A program made the position numbers and the translations under genes. This document shows, piece after piece, positions 13,462 to 22,147 of a stretch of DNA of 31,369 bases. The notes beneath the pieces were generated by a model. The model was not told where the DNA came from and searched no databases. It worked only from the letters and a program-made list of their open reading frames with translations. The DNA is from Thermoplasmata archaeon (GTDB taxonomy: Archaea; Thermoplasmatota; E2; UBA202; DSCA01): the NCBI GenBank assembly GCA_008297795.1, contig VBQP01000012.1:1-31369 (forward strand). Direction: 5' to 3'. Numbering within the stretch: position 1 is the first letter of the stretch; each line of letters starts with the position of its first letter.

Positions 13462-15543
13462 ATGACCGATTTCATATATCTCGTGCCATCACTGGTGGCT
13501 GCAATATCACTTCCATCAGTTGCTTTTTATTTACTTACAAAAAAACCGAGGAGGATTTATGTTACAGTACTCTCCGCATTCTGCCTCGATCTGTTTTTGT
13601 GGAATATAAGTATTGCCCTGATAAATATACTTGGCGTGGAGAATCCCTATTCGGTAGTAATAGCAAAAATAGGTTCGGCAGGACTCATACTCGTTGCACC
13701 CATCATATTTCATTTTATAGTGGCATATACTGGATATATAAAGACCAAATTGTGGTACCCTCTCGTGTACGGTCCTGCATTTTTCCTCCTTCTCTCATTA
13801 TTCACAGATTATTATGTCAAAGGAGTTACCGTCAAGGGCTTCGGAGTAGAACCTGTCTATGGTCCACTTCTGCAGGCAAATGATTTGATTGCACTGATAA
13901 TCATAATATTTTCCACTCTTCTCATATTCAGATATTATAGAGAAAGTGCCGGCATAAAAAAATATCAGAGTTTGTATGTTTTTATTGCAGTGCCACTCTC
14001 CAGCATTCTTTCCTTTATAAGTTACGAGATTCTGAGTGTTTCCATGAACACGTCGCAGTTTCCCGTTGGCTCGAGCATAGATGTGGGAGTGGCTTATATT
14101 CTTGTGTACGCAATATTGAAATTCAAATTGCCGGTCGAGACGGCTGCAGAGGTGGACTTCCGCATTCTTGCAGAAACAGCGAGCGAGGGAATCTGCATCA
14201 TCGATAATTCGGGCAATATAGATTATGCCAATTCTCACTTCTCTGAAATGGTGGGTGTACCAAATAAAAATATTGTGGGCGAGGAGTTCAGGAAATTCGT
14301 GCCCCGCGAATATCATGCCGAACTCAGAAAAACCATCCGCAGAACGATGAAGGGGGAAAAGTTAGCCAATGTGGATATGGAACTGAAAGGCAGGGGGGGA
14401 AACCTGAGTGTTGAGATAAATACGTCTCCAATTATAGTGAATGATAAAATCATAGGGGCTTTTGTGACCATAAGGGACGTTACCGAAAGGAAGAAAACGC
14501 AGGAGGAGTTGAACAGACAGAAAGTGTATTTCCAGGCACTTTTTGAAAGTTCACCTGAAGCAATTGTCTCTCTCGATAAAAACCATAATGTTCTCGATAT
14601 TAATTCTTCATTTATAAAATTATTCGGATACACTCTCGATGAGGTTAAAGGCAAAAACATAGATGATTTCATACTGCCTCCCGAAAAAGAAAAGGAAGGA
14701 AGAGATATAACAAAAAAAGTCATAAGCGGAAATACGTTTGCCACCGAAACTGTCAGAAGGAGGAAGGATGGTTCTCTCGTTCCTGTTTCCCTGCTTGGCG
14801 CGCCGATATTCGTGAACGGCGAACAGGTTGGAATTTTTGGCATTTACCGCGATATCACCTCGCAGAAGGAGGCGGAGGAGGAGAAGGAATTTTACAACTC
14901 TCTTCTGCGCCATGATGTTGCCAACAGAAACATGGTCGTTCAGGGTAATCTCGAAATTCTTGAGAGTTCTAATCTTGAGGAGGAACAGAAAAATCTTGTT
15001 TCCAATGCGCTGAATGCTGCAAAGGCAAGTACGGACCTCATTAACAAAATAAGGGAGTTGAGGGCCGTGGAGGGAGATGAAGCACAACTCAAACCTGTGG
15101 CTGTGGACGAAAGCATATCGAGGGCAATAAAAACAAACATGCAGCAGGCAGAAAATTTCGGCGTTAAAATAAATTATAGGAAAAGTGGTGCAGTAATCAG
15201 GGCTGGCTCTCTGGTGGACAACATATTTTCAAATCTGATACAGAACGCGATTATACACTCAAATTGTAAAAATATAAACATATATTGCGACAGAGAAAGA
15301 AAATACGGAAAGGAATTCTGTAAATTGTCGATAGAGGATGACGGCAAAGGAATACCTGACGAGTTGAAAAATGATATATTCAAACCAGGCATAAAAAGAA
15401 GGGGAAGCCCCGGAAGCGGTCTCGGTCTCTATCTTGTTAAAAAACTCGTTGAGAAATACGGGGGATGGATGGAAATACGGGACAGAATAGAAAACGGCGA
15501 GAAAAAAGGCACCATATTCAATATCTATCTGGAGATGGCTTGA
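13462..15543 (+). CDS. Membrane sensor histidine kinase (7TM - PAS - PAS - kinase)
   Basis: 693 residues. Seven hydrophobic segments fill residues 1-225 and resemble the N-terminal seven-helix sensor domain of many archaeal kinases. Two PAS domains follow at about 230-350 (ILAETASEGICIIDNSGNID ... FVTIRDVTERKK) and 355-475 (ALFESSPEAIVSLDKNHNVL ... IYRDITSQKEAEE). The kinase core has the archaeal-style H-box LLRHDVANRNM with the phosphorylated His at about 484. The ATP site has N-box NLIQNAIIHSN, G1 DDGKGIP and G2 GSGLGLYLVKKL. No response regulator lies next to it, so its partner is encoded elsewhere. The signal is unknown; PAS domains often sense redox or small ligands. The 3' end overlaps the convergent TiaS gene by 26 bp. 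Confidence 0.93.
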   Translation: MTDFIYLVPSLVAAISLPSVAFYLLTKKPRRIYVTVLSAFCLDLFLWNISIALINILGVENPYSVVIAKIGSAGLILVAPIIFHFIVAYTGYIKTKLWYPLVYGPAFFLLLSLFTDYYVKGVTVKGFGVEPVYGPLLQANDLIALIIIIFSTLLIFRYYRESAGIKKYQSLYVFIAVPLSSILSFISYEILSVSMNTSQFPVGSSIDVGVAYILVYAILKFKLPVETAAEVDFRILAETASEGICIIDNSGNIDYANSHFSEMVGVPNKNIVGEEFRKFVPREYHAELRKTIRRTMKGEKLANVDMELKGRGGNLSVEINTSPIIVNDKIIGAFVTIRDVTERKKTQEELNRQKVYFQALFESSPEAIVSLDKNHNVLDINSSFIKLFGYTLDEVKGKNIDDFILPPEKEKEGRDITKKVISGNTFATETVRRRKDGSLVPVSLLGAPIFVNGEQVGIFGIYRDITSQKEAEEEKEFYNSLLRHDVANRNMVVQGNLEILESSNLEEEQKNLVSNALNAAKASTDLINKIRELRAVEGDEAQLKPVAVDESISRAIKTNMQQAENFGVKINYRKSGAVIRAGSLVDNIFSNLIQNAIIHSNCKNINIYCDRERKYGKEFCKLSIEDDGKGIPDELKNDIFKPGIKRRGSPGSGLGLYLVKKLVEKYGGWMEIRDRIENGEKKGTIFNIYLEMA

Positions 15544-16831
15544 ACCTTTTCAGGGGTTTGGATAGATGCCTTCTTGCCACAACGTCCACCTCATAAAATC
15601 CTGGCTTTATGCCCCTCTCCACCTTCTCAAAGGTCGCATCCTCCTCTTTTGCAGTTGTACCGCATTTTATGCATCTGTAACCCTTCCCCTTTCCAACTGA
15701 TTTCATATGTTTGCCGCATTTCGTGCATATGGGATTTTCCTTCTTTTTATAAACTTCTGCGAGAGAATGTATTTCTATCTTTTCTATGTTAATCGTGCGG
15801 GGTTTATCTCTAACGCCGCCATATACTGTCACTCTGTCCCCTTTTCGAAGTCTTCTCACCAGGTTTCTGAAGCTCTTGGTCGGCTCATAGGCAGCACATT
15901 CTATCTCATTTCCATCGCAAAGAGAGAAAATGACATGCCCTCCCTCTATCGTCCTTGGTTCTCTGCATACCTCACCTGTAACAATCACAGATTCATATGC
16001 CACCACTTCCCCTATTTTCCTTCTATTGAGGTGTTCATCTGTTGCCTGGTTTGTTTCGAAAATCATCCATCTTTTTATTTTTCCTGAAACAACGTATTCC
16101 ATAGCTTCTCTCAATTCTTGGTAATCATCTCCTCTTATACCATACATCACCGGGCAGGGAGAATTTGGCATTATCTGGACATGGCGGTTTATGTAATCAT
16201 AATTATCAAATGTTTTTTTGAATTTTCTATCCATTCTCTTGACAGATTCTTCATCAACCCACCTCTCCCCACCATTACGGTAAGTTATTATCTCATATGT
16301 TCTGTCGCGGGGGCGCCATGATACTGCTGCCGAGGCTCCTATCAGTCCCCTCCCATTTTTGTACGGTATGTATAGCGCACCCATTTCATCAAGAACGTTC
16401 TTGATATCATTTATCTCCACAACGCTCCTCACTGCCTTTCTGTATAGCGAATAAGGGGGCTTTTTTTCTATGACAACAAGCCCGGGGTTTGTCTGCTCGC
16501 TTTCCATCATTGCCCTTTTTCGCACAATTTTATCAATTCTTTCAAGCACTTTTTCAGGTTCTGTCTTGCCGTCAGATATCTTTTTCTCATAGCAATATCT
16601 TTTTCCTTCAACATATCCAATCTCCGTCCTCCGCCCTCCCCCCCTGCCAAACTGGATTGCAATCGCCCCGTTTCCTCTTGTTTTCCACGGGATGTTTGGG
16701 TTGAGGCGGACAAGGCGCGGCATGCCTATTATGTCCATTCCGTCTTCATTCAGGGCTTTTATTATATCGCATGCAAGATGCGTGGTGCACATGCCTTCTC
16801 TCGAGTCGGTATCGTCTATTCCAAGCCACAC
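15518..16831 (-). CDS. tiaS: tRNA(Ile2) agmatinylcytidine synthetase TiaS
   Basis: 437 residues, the normal length. TiaS uses ATP and agmatine to convert C34 of the CAU anticodon of tRNA-Ile2 to agmatidine, so that it reads AUA instead of AUG. The N-terminus MWLGIDDTDSREGMCTTHLA carries the conserved DDTDS motif of the family. An OB-fold region around 280-365 (VIVTGEVCREPRTIEGGHVI, then KGDRVTVYGGVRD) is followed by a C-terminal zinc ribbon (CTKCGKHM ... YRCIKCG). The start is GTG at 16831; the conserved MWLGIDDTDS begins there, and a TATA-like TAAAATA lies 22-30 nt upstream at 16853. A possible substrate tRNA with anticodon CAT is in this window at 6793. It is convergent with the kinase and divergent from the COG1395 regulator. 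Confidence 0.95.
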   Translation of the reverse strand: MWLGIDDTDSREGMCTTHLACDIIKALNEDGMDIIGMPRLVRLNPNIPWKTRGNGAIAIQFGRGGGRRTEIGYVEGKRYCYEKKISDGKTEPEKVLERIDKIVRKRAMMESEQTNPGLVVIEKKPPYSLYRKAVRSVVEINDIKNVLDEMGALYIPYKNGRGLIGASAAVSWRPRDRTYEIITYRNGGERWVDEESVKRMDRKFKKTFDNYDYINRHVQIMPNSPCPVMYGIRGDDYQELREAMEYVVSGKIKRWMIFETNQATDEHLNRRKIGEVVAYESVIVTGEVCREPRTIEGGHVIFSLCDGNEIECAAYEPTKSFRNLVRRLRKGDRVTVYGGVRDKPRTINIEKIEIHSLAEVYKKKENPICTKCGKHMKSVGKGKGYRCIKCGTTAKEEDATFEKVERGIKPGFYEVDVVARRHLSKPLKRFKPSPDRY

Positions 16832-16835
16832 AAAT

Positions 16836-16861
16836 TTTTTATATGTGAAAGTAGTATTTTA
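16836..16861. promoter_or_regulatory. Interleaved divergent promoters of tiaS and the COG1395 regulator
   Basis: The plus-strand box TTTTTATATG (16836-16845) is 22-31 nt before the ATG at 16867. The minus-strand box TAAAATA (about 16853-16861) is 22-30 nt before the GTG at 16831. Each box lies between the other box and its transcript start, so the two genes may not be initiated at the same time. Confidence 0.5.
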
Positions 16862-16866
16862 GTTTG

Positions 16867-17775
16867 ATGAAAAAGGAGCTGCTGGCAGACACGAGAGAGC
16901 TGTTAGCACGTGCAGGATTCTATGTATCGGACATATGCAACATACGCCCTTCGAGTTTCGACTTTGTCGCAAGGAGAGATGACACTCTGCTTGTTGTAAA
17001 AGTACTGAATAACATAGATGCCCTCAGCGAGGAGGTTGCAAATGAACTCCTCCTTCTTGCAAAGCATCTTGATGCCATTCCATTGCTCATAGGCAACAGA
17101 ACAAGTTCGGGTCCTCTTGAGGACGAGACCCTTTATTACAGGTACAGGGTGCCAATAATAACCTATGGGACACTCAATGATTATCTCCACGGAATAATGC
17201 CAATTGTGACTGCAGCTCCTGGAGGATTTTATGCCAGCATGGATGGAGAAAGGATAAGGCAAATAAGGGAGGAGAAAGGTATCTCTATAGGGCAACTTGC
17301 AAGGGCTGCAGGTGTCTCAAGAAGGACAATAAGGATGTATGAGCAGGGGGAGAGGGCGACGGTGGAGGTTGCAGAAAAAATAGGTTCGTTCCTCGGAGAA
17401 GACATACTCAAACCGATTGATATGAAGGAATTCATAGAGAGTTATGAATTCGAGATAGAGAGGAGAATACACGACGATATGCTTTCCATGGTTGAGTCTC
17501 TTGGTGCATCCATTCTGCCAACCCTGCGTTCCCCTTTCAATGCAATATCTGAACTTCTGGACGATTTGCTTCTTGTGGGGACAAATAAGAGAAGGATTGC
17601 AGAGAGGGCAAGGATAATGTCAAACATATCAAGGGTGATGGAGCGGCATTCTGTATTTTTCATAGAGGCATCATCTAAAAAGAATATAGAAGGCATACCT
17701 GTTATAGATAAAAAGGAACTTTCAAGAATAGACGAGCCGCTCGGGCTGCTTGACCTCATCAGGGAGAGAGAGTGA
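16867..17775 (+). CDS. Archaeal HTH regulator (COG1395 type)
   Basis: 302 residues from the ATG; a TTG directly before it is also possible. The N-terminal domain (about 1-115) has a nuclease-like look (SFDFVARRDDTLLVVKVLNN) similar to PD-(D/E)XK folds, but probably without activity. A classic helix-turn-helix follows at about 128-178 (GISIGQLARAAGVSRRTIRMYEQ), and a helical C-terminal domain completes the protein. This arrangement matches the family annotated as putative archaeal HTH-type transcriptional regulatory proteins; its regulon is not known to me. The stop codon overlaps the ThyX start in GTGA, so it is coupled with thymidylate synthesis, which suggests a link to nucleotide or DNA metabolism. 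The promoter is shared or interleaved with tiaS. Confidence 0.92.
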   Translation: MKKELLADTRELLARAGFYVSDICNIRPSSFDFVARRDDTLLVVKVLNNIDALSEEVANELLLLAKHLDAIPLLIGNRTSSGPLEDETLYYRYRVPIITYGTLNDYLHGIMPIVTAAPGGFYASMDGERIRQIREEKGISIGQLARAAGVSRRTIRMYEQGERATVEVAEKIGSFLGEDILKPIDMKEFIESYEFEIERRIHDDMLSMVESLGASILPTLRSPFNAISELLDDLLLVGTNKRRIAERARIMSNISRVMERHSVFFIEASSKKNIEGIPVIDKKELSRIDEPLGLLDLIRERE

Positions 17776-18443
17776 CTCTGAAAGTTGAATTGCTGGCGTA
17801 CACCCCTGAGGGGGAGATTTTATCTGCCATGGCGGCAAAACTCACACATTCTAAAAGCAGCATTGGCGAATTGAGAAACAGTGACAAGGAGGAACTGAAG
17901 AACATTCTCAGATACGTCGTAAAGGCAGGTCATGAGAGCGTTATAGAGCATGCCTATTTCACATTTGGAATTTCTGGTGTTTCCCGCGCTCTCACCCATC
18001 AACTTGTGCGCCACCGTATTGCCTCTTACTCACAGCAGTCGCAGCGGTATGTCGAGAGCGAGATGGAATATGTCATTCCTCCGTCGATTAAAGAGGCAGG
18101 AGTTGAGGAGGAATACAAAAAAATGATGGAGAGTGCATGGGACGCTTATAACAAACTCAAGGAGAAGGTGCCTGTTGAAGATGCCCGCTACGTTCTCCCA
18201 AATGCCGCATGCACACAGATAATGGTTTCCATGAATGCCCGCTCTCTGCTGAATTTTTTTGAATTGAGATGCTGCCTCCATGCCCAGTGGGAAATCCGCC
18301 ATCTCGCATGGAAGATGCTCGGGCTTGTGAAAAAAGTTGCACCTGTAATATTCGAGAACGCAGGACCACCGTGCAGGACAAAAAATATCTGTCCCATGAA
18401 CAAGAAAGACTGCAAGTGGTACCCTGACAGTCATTCACTTTGA
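17772..18443 (+). CDS. thyX: FAD-dependent thymidylate synthase
   Basis: 223 residues. ThyX makes dTMP from dUMP using methylenetetrahydrofolate (or an archaeal pterin) and FAD/NADPH, and replaces ThyA. The family signature RHRxxSxxxxSxR is present as RHRIASYSQQSQR at about residues 80-92. The histidine-rich strand HESVIEHAYFTFGISGVSRA and the later NARSLLNFFELRCCLHAQWEIR are also typical. The start is GTG at 17772; the GTGA overlap with the upstream stop and the normal N-terminus (VELLAYTPEG) support it. It forms an operon with the COG1395 regulator. Its 3' end overlaps the convergent beta-helix gene by 9 bp. The C-terminus has four cysteines near CRTKNICPMNKKDC, which is a little unusual. 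Confidence 0.96.
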   Translation: MTLKVELLAYTPEGEILSAMAAKLTHSKSSIGELRNSDKEELKNILRYVVKAGHESVIEHAYFTFGISGVSRALTHQLVRHRIASYSQQSQRYVESEMEYVIPPSIKEAGVEEEYKKMMESAWDAYNKLKEKVPVEDARYVLPNAACTQIMVSMNARSLLNFFELRCCLHAQWEIRHLAWKMLGLVKKVAPVIFENAGPPCRTKNICPMNKKDCKWYPDSHSL

Positions 18444-20144
18444 GTAAGGCTGAGAAAGCGGATGAAAATCAAAATTTACCCACGGAAACGGGAATCTCCA
18501 GCCCCAGATGGGTTTGGGAAGCAGGTGGGGACTGCCCCAGTAGTTGCCATTCCAGTCGTTCAAAGAAGGTTTTAGATTTCCCGGATAAATAAAGGTTGCA
18601 TCCCTGCTGTTATCCACGAAGTTATTTTTTGTTATGGTGTTGCCGAAGGAGCCCACCCGAATGCCGATTGAGTTGTATAAAAAATCATTTTTTTGCACAG
18701 TCGTTTCATCACTTGAGGATGAAATGTCGATTCCATACTCATTGCGAGAAATAGAATTTCTTTCAATATTATTTTTCAGGCAGTTATAAGACAGGGATAT
18801 TCCTCTATCGTTGTTTTCTATTGAGTTGTTTAATATTTTATTTCCGGAACTCTCCTGCCAGATGGTTATACCCTCAGCATTATACATTATGATATTTTCC
18901 GTTATCATATTGTCATAACTTCCGTAATCAAGATGAATCCCGTGCCAGTTATCTGCTATTGTATTGCCTGAAATGGTGTTATTATCAGACCATGTAGTTA
19001 TTCCTCTGCTGTTGTTTTTGATCAGGTTAGCATTGATTTTATTTTTGCCGCTGAAAGGGGCGATATCCACCCCGGCATATCCACATGAGGATATATCATT
19101 TCCCCTGATATCGTTAAAAGTTGATTTAAAGAGGTTTATCCCAATCCAGTTATCTGATATTTTGCTCGAATATATTTTACATCTCTGGCTATTGAATAAA
19201 AATATCCCTACTGTTGTATTTGATATCTCCTGATTTTTTATGGTGATATTGGAACAGTTAACAAGAATTATCTGCCCCGCATCTTTTTCCAATTCTATAT
19301 CTGAAGCATTTTCAATATATGCAAGAGGTTTACCGTTTACTGTATTATTCCTTACCCTGTTTGAATGGTATTCGTAGAAATATTCAAGACCTGAACCGTA
19401 AAACGAGTTGTTTTCCACCACATTTCTATTTCCAGAGAGAGACATGCCGTTATGTGTCTCCGATATTATTGTATTGTCTGAAAAATAATTCCCTGTCCCG
19501 CCCAAAAAAACACCTGATGAAAATTCTATTTCGTCTATTGTGTTGTTTATTATTAAGTTCCAGTTCGAATTCGATATCCATATGCCAACCCCGTATTTTG
19601 ATGTTATATTGTTTCCTCCCAAAATATTTTGGGAGCCATTTCCCATGAATATCCCTGTCCTGCAATCGAAAATTTTGTTATTCTCTACCACACTCCCTGT
19701 AGCCCTGATATTTATTCCATCCCCTGAGTTATAAATTATGTTATTTTTTATATCTGATTCATACATGCAGTAAATACCTGCATCGCTTTCATTCCTTCCG
19801 CTATTTGTTACCGTAAAATTGCTGATAGACGAGGGCGCTTTTATGGTTATGACACTTCCTTCCCCGCCGCCGTCTATTATTGTACTTTCGGCATTTTCCC
19901 CGACCAACGAAATTTGCTTTGTTATTACAATATGCTCGTGGTATGGGGCAGAATCATCATAAACATATATGGTAAAGCCGTCGCTTGCATTATCTATTGC
20001 AGATTGGATGGTGGTGTAATTCCCTGCGCCTGAGCCACCAACATGCAACACTTTCCCCAAACCAATGCTTTCGGGACTGCCTCTCACCATTAAAGATGCC
20101 AGGAGAATAAAAATTACAGTTATTGTCTTCAAATAATTCATCAT
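18435..20144 (-). CDS. Secreted parallel beta-helix repeat protein (NosD-like)
   Basis: 569 residues. An N-terminal signal peptide (ITVIFILLASLMVRG) directs it out of the cell. After GNYTTIQSAIDNASDG, the usual entry to right-handed parallel beta-helices, come about fifteen Asn-rich turns of roughly 22 residues, with units such as NNSIENNDRGISLSY and NTIADNWHGIHLDYGS. The C-terminal cap NDWNGNYWGSP is the motif that commonly closes NosD/CASH-type helices. Many Asn-x-Ser/Thr sites could be glycosylated. Such proteins are surface adhesins or carbohydrate-active proteins; no catalytic residues are identifiable. There is no nos or copper gene nearby, so the NosD name reflects only the fold. A minus-strand TATA-like element lies at about 20162-20173. 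Confidence 0.88.
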   Translation of the reverse strand: MMNYLKTITVIFILLASLMVRGSPESIGLGKVLHVGGSGAGNYTTIQSAIDNASDGFTIYVYDDSAPYHEHIVITKQISLVGENAESTIIDGGGEGSVITIKAPSSISNFTVTNSGRNESDAGIYCMYESDIKNNIIYNSGDGINIRATGSVVENNKIFDCRTGIFMGNGSQNILGGNNITSKYGVGIWISNSNWNLIINNTIDEIEFSSGVFLGGTGNYFSDNTIISETHNGMSLSGNRNVVENNSFYGSGLEYFYEYHSNRVRNNTVNGKPLAYIENASDIELEKDAGQIILVNCSNITIKNQEISNTTVGIFLFNSQRCKIYSSKISDNWIGINLFKSTFNDIRGNDISSCGYAGVDIAPFSGKNKINANLIKNNSRGITTWSDNNTISGNTIADNWHGIHLDYGSYDNMITENIIMYNAEGITIWQESSGNKILNNSIENNDRGISLSYNCLKNNIERNSISRNEYGIDISSSSDETTVQKNDFLYNSIGIRVGSFGNTITKNNFVDNSRDATFIYPGNLKPSLNDWNGNYWGSPHLLPKPIWGWRFPFPWVNFDFHPLSQPYSK

Positions 20145-20190
20145 GCCTAATCCTGAGCAGACATATAATTTTTCTTACGCTATGAAAAGC

Positions 20191-20199
20191 ATTTATATT
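20191..20199 (+). promoter_or_regulatory. TATA box of the cbf5 gene
   Basis: ATTTATATT lies 23-31 nt before the ATG at 20222 and favours this start over the TTG at 20210. Confidence 0.6.
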
Positions 20200-20221
20200 A
20201 CTCTTATATTTGTCAGAGAAG

Positions 20222-21196
20222 ATGCTGATTCCAAAACGCCGCCGTTTAATAAAGGCAGAGGCAGAGACAAACCCCAATTACGGGAAACCGCCAAAAAGAA
20301 GAAGTGTTGAGGAGAGCATAGAAAACGGAGTGGTGATAGTTGACAAACCTGCAGGTCCCACATCCCATCAGGTGAGCGCTTGGGTAAGGGACATTTTCGG
20401 TGTGGAGAAGGCGGGGCATGGCGGCACGCTTGACCCCAATGTGACGGGCGTTTTGCCAGTTGCACTATCAAATGCAACAAAGGCAATTGGCTTACTTCAT
20501 TCTGCAGGGAAAGAATATGTGGCGGTTATGCGCCTTCATGGCGATGCAGGAGAGGAGGAAATAAGGAAAGCGTGCAATCGCTTTATTGGAAAAATACGCC
20601 AGACGCCACCCAGAGAAGCGGCCGTGAAAAGAGTTGAGAGAGAGCGTGAAATTTATTATCTTGATATAATTGAAATAAAGGGGAGAGATGTGCTTTTCAA
20701 GGTTGGATGCGAGGGTGGGACATATATAAGGGTGCTTTGCGAGGATATTGGGAAGGTGTTGGGGTGCGGTGCCCACATGCACGAGTTGAGAAGGACGAGA
20801 AGCGGCATTTTTGAAGAAGAAGATGTCCATACGTTGCATGACATTCTCGATGCGTATATATTCTGGAAAGAGGACGGTGACGAGGAAATAAAAAACATTA
20901 TAAGGCCCATGGAAGATTTACTTTCCCATCTGCCCACTGTGGTTGTAAGAGATTCGGCTGTTGATGCGATATGCCACGGTGCATCACTTGCCCTGCCTGG
21001 CATTCTGCAGGTTGATACGGGCATAGAGAATGGCACAGTTGTTGCAGTCAAAACATTGAAGGGAGAAGGCGTTGCGATAGGCACTTCTCTCATGTCAACA
21101 AGGGAAATGATGGAAAGGGATGCAGGCATTGCAGTTAACACGACAAGAGTACTGATGAGAAAGGGAACATATCCGCCAATGTGGAAGAAAAAATAA
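20222..21196 (+). CDS. cbf5: tRNA/rRNA pseudouridine synthase Cbf5 (archaeal dyskerin homologue)
   Basis: 324 residues. Cbf5 is the catalytic subunit of archaeal H/ACA ribonucleoproteins, where guide RNAs direct uridine isomerisation in rRNA; it can also modify U55 of tRNA. The TruB-type catalytic loop GHGGTLDPNVTGVLPVAL holds the catalytic Asp at about residue 71. VIVDKPAGPTSHQVSAWV and GTYIRVLCEDIG are further family motifs. The C-terminal PUA domain (from about 240: PTVVVRDSAVDAICHGASL ... VAIGTSLMSTREM) binds RNA. The leaderless ATG at 20222 is supported by the TATA box; a TTG at 20210 is the longer alternative. tRNA-Ser begins 3 nt after the stop, so the two may be read through together. 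Confidence 0.95.
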   Translation: MLIPKRRRLIKAEAETNPNYGKPPKRRSVEESIENGVVIVDKPAGPTSHQVSAWVRDIFGVEKAGHGGTLDPNVTGVLPVALSNATKAIGLLHSAGKEYVAVMRLHGDAGEEEIRKACNRFIGKIRQTPPREAAVKRVEREREIYYLDIIEIKGRDVLFKVGCEGGTYIRVLCEDIGKVLGCGAHMHELRRTRSGIFEEEDVHTLHDILDAYIFWKEDGDEEIKNIIRPMEDLLSHLPTVVVRDSAVDAICHGASLALPGILQVDTGIENGTVVAVKTLKGEGVAIGTSLMSTREMMERDAGIAVNTTRVLMRKGTYPPMWKKK

Positions 21197-21199
21197 AAT

Positions 21200-21284
21200 G
21201 CTGAGGTAGCCCAGCCCGGAACGGCGCAGGCCTGGAGAGCCTGTGGGGCTCTGCCCCTCGAGGGTTCAAATCCCTCCCTCAGCG
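21200..21284 (+). tRNA. tRNA-Ser (GGA)
   Basis: The acceptor is GCTGAGG/CCTCAGC with discriminator G. The anticodon arm is CAGGC-CTGGAGA-GCCTG with anticodon GGA. A long variable arm (GGGGCTCTGCCCC) marks the class II serine type. The T-arm is GAGGG-TTCAAAT-CCCTC and is not interrupted, unlike tRNA-His and tRNA-Gly in this window. CCA is not encoded. It starts 3 nt after the cbf5 stop. Confidence 0.96.
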
Positions 21285-21295
21285 TAATTTTTATC

Positions 21296-21751
21296 TCACC
21301 ATATCTCCAAAAGCCTGAGAAGGTCTTTCACTACCTTGGGGCTTACGTCTGAAAAATTGAATTTGGATTTCCCGCCTGACCACTTTATTATTAATTCATG
21401 GGAGTTAATATCCTCATTTGAAGAATCCCTCCTTATTTTTATGGATTTTACCCGATTCCTGTCAATGGAAAAATTGCCATTTGTTTCTGCAATTATATCT
21501 GCAACAGGCATTGAAAAGTATCTTTTATACAGATTTATGCCTGCTGTCATTGTTGCGCCCATGCGTTTGAGGCGCCCTGCTCCCTGCTCTTTCAATTCGT
21601 CTGAAACTCTTTTTGATTCTTCTTTTATCATGCTGCTTGTGAGTTGAGCCACGATAATGCCTTTGTCGGTTGCAACTAAATTGTACATTTTCTGCCCGAA
21701 AACACCACTTTTAACATTAGGGATAACTCCCAGAATCTGTTCTTCATTCAT
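21296..21751 (-). CDS. Small cytoplasmic protein, PH-like, unknown function
   Basis: 151 residues with no signal peptide and no membrane segment. Alternating strands at the start (ILGVIPNVKSGVFG, YNLVATDKGIIVAQL) and near the end (VKSIKIRRDSS, HELIIKWSGGKSKFNFS) around a helical middle resemble bacterial PH-like domains, in which a seven-stranded barrel ends with a helix (VVKDLLRLLEI). I do not recognise a named family, and no catalytic motif is visible. It is a single gene between tRNA-Ser, whose 3' end is 11 nt from its stop codon, and the hic locus. The function is unknown. Confidence 0.7.
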   Translation of the reverse strand: MNEEQILGVIPNVKSGVFGQKMYNLVATDKGIIVAQLTSSMIKEESKRVSDELKEQGAGRLKRMGATMTAGINLYKRYFSMPVADIIAETNGNFSIDRNRVKSIKIRRDSSNEDINSHELIIKWSGGKSKFNFSDVSPKVVKDLLRLLEIW

Positions 21752-21893
21752 AGAAATAACCTTAAATGTAACCGATGTGATGTTTTAATATTTGCCATCT
21801 GAAAAATTACCGTGAGATTGCAAAGTGTAGTCAGGTTTTTATTAAAAGAATGGATTGGTGATGGAAGTAAACAATAACTCGACTTCGCAGTTT

Positions 21894-22147
21894 TTATCCC
21901 GTCAATCCAAGCCTTTCTAAATCGTCTTCACTCCATTTTGCTTGTTCTTCTATCATGATTTTCAGTAGTTTCTGAGGAAATGTTTGACTTCCCTTATGAT
22001 ATGAAAGAGTAACTCTTTTCCCATCTGGATGCCTAAAAATTTTATGGCTTCCTGATTGCCTAACTAAAGAAAAAAACCATCTTTTAGTAAAGCCAAAGCA
22101 AATTTTCTTGCCGTTAGACCCCTCAATCTGGAGTAATCTACTGCCAT
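21894..22147 (-). pseudogene. hicA: HicA toxin gene, frameshifted at a run of seven T
   Basis: HicA toxins are small mRNA interferases of the double-stranded-RNA-binding fold. The ATG directly follows the hicB stop. The first frame reads MAVDYSRLRGLTARKFALAL then LKDGFFL and stops. The -1 frame continues exactly where HicA should: SLVRQSGSHKIFRHPDGKRV, including the catalytic His of the GSH motif, and runs on to LERLGLTG. The join falls at a T7 run on the coding strand (A7 at 22070-22076); eight T would restore one frame of about 85 codons. The gene is therefore either dead, slippage-dependent, or affected by a homopolymer sequencing error. Reading both frames together gives a normal HicA length with a mildly extended C-terminus. 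Confidence 0.85.

Noticed and set aside
13798..15392. Several minus-strand open frames opposite the histidine kinase
   Set aside because: The plus-strand protein has complete PAS and kinase motifs; the antisense frames are Ser/Phe/Cys-rich shadows without motifs.
18435..20144. A nitrous-oxide reductase accessory (true NosD) role for the beta-helix protein
   Set aside because: No nosZ, copper or other nos genes are adjacent; only the fold is shared. The NosY-like permease fragment is 11 kb away.
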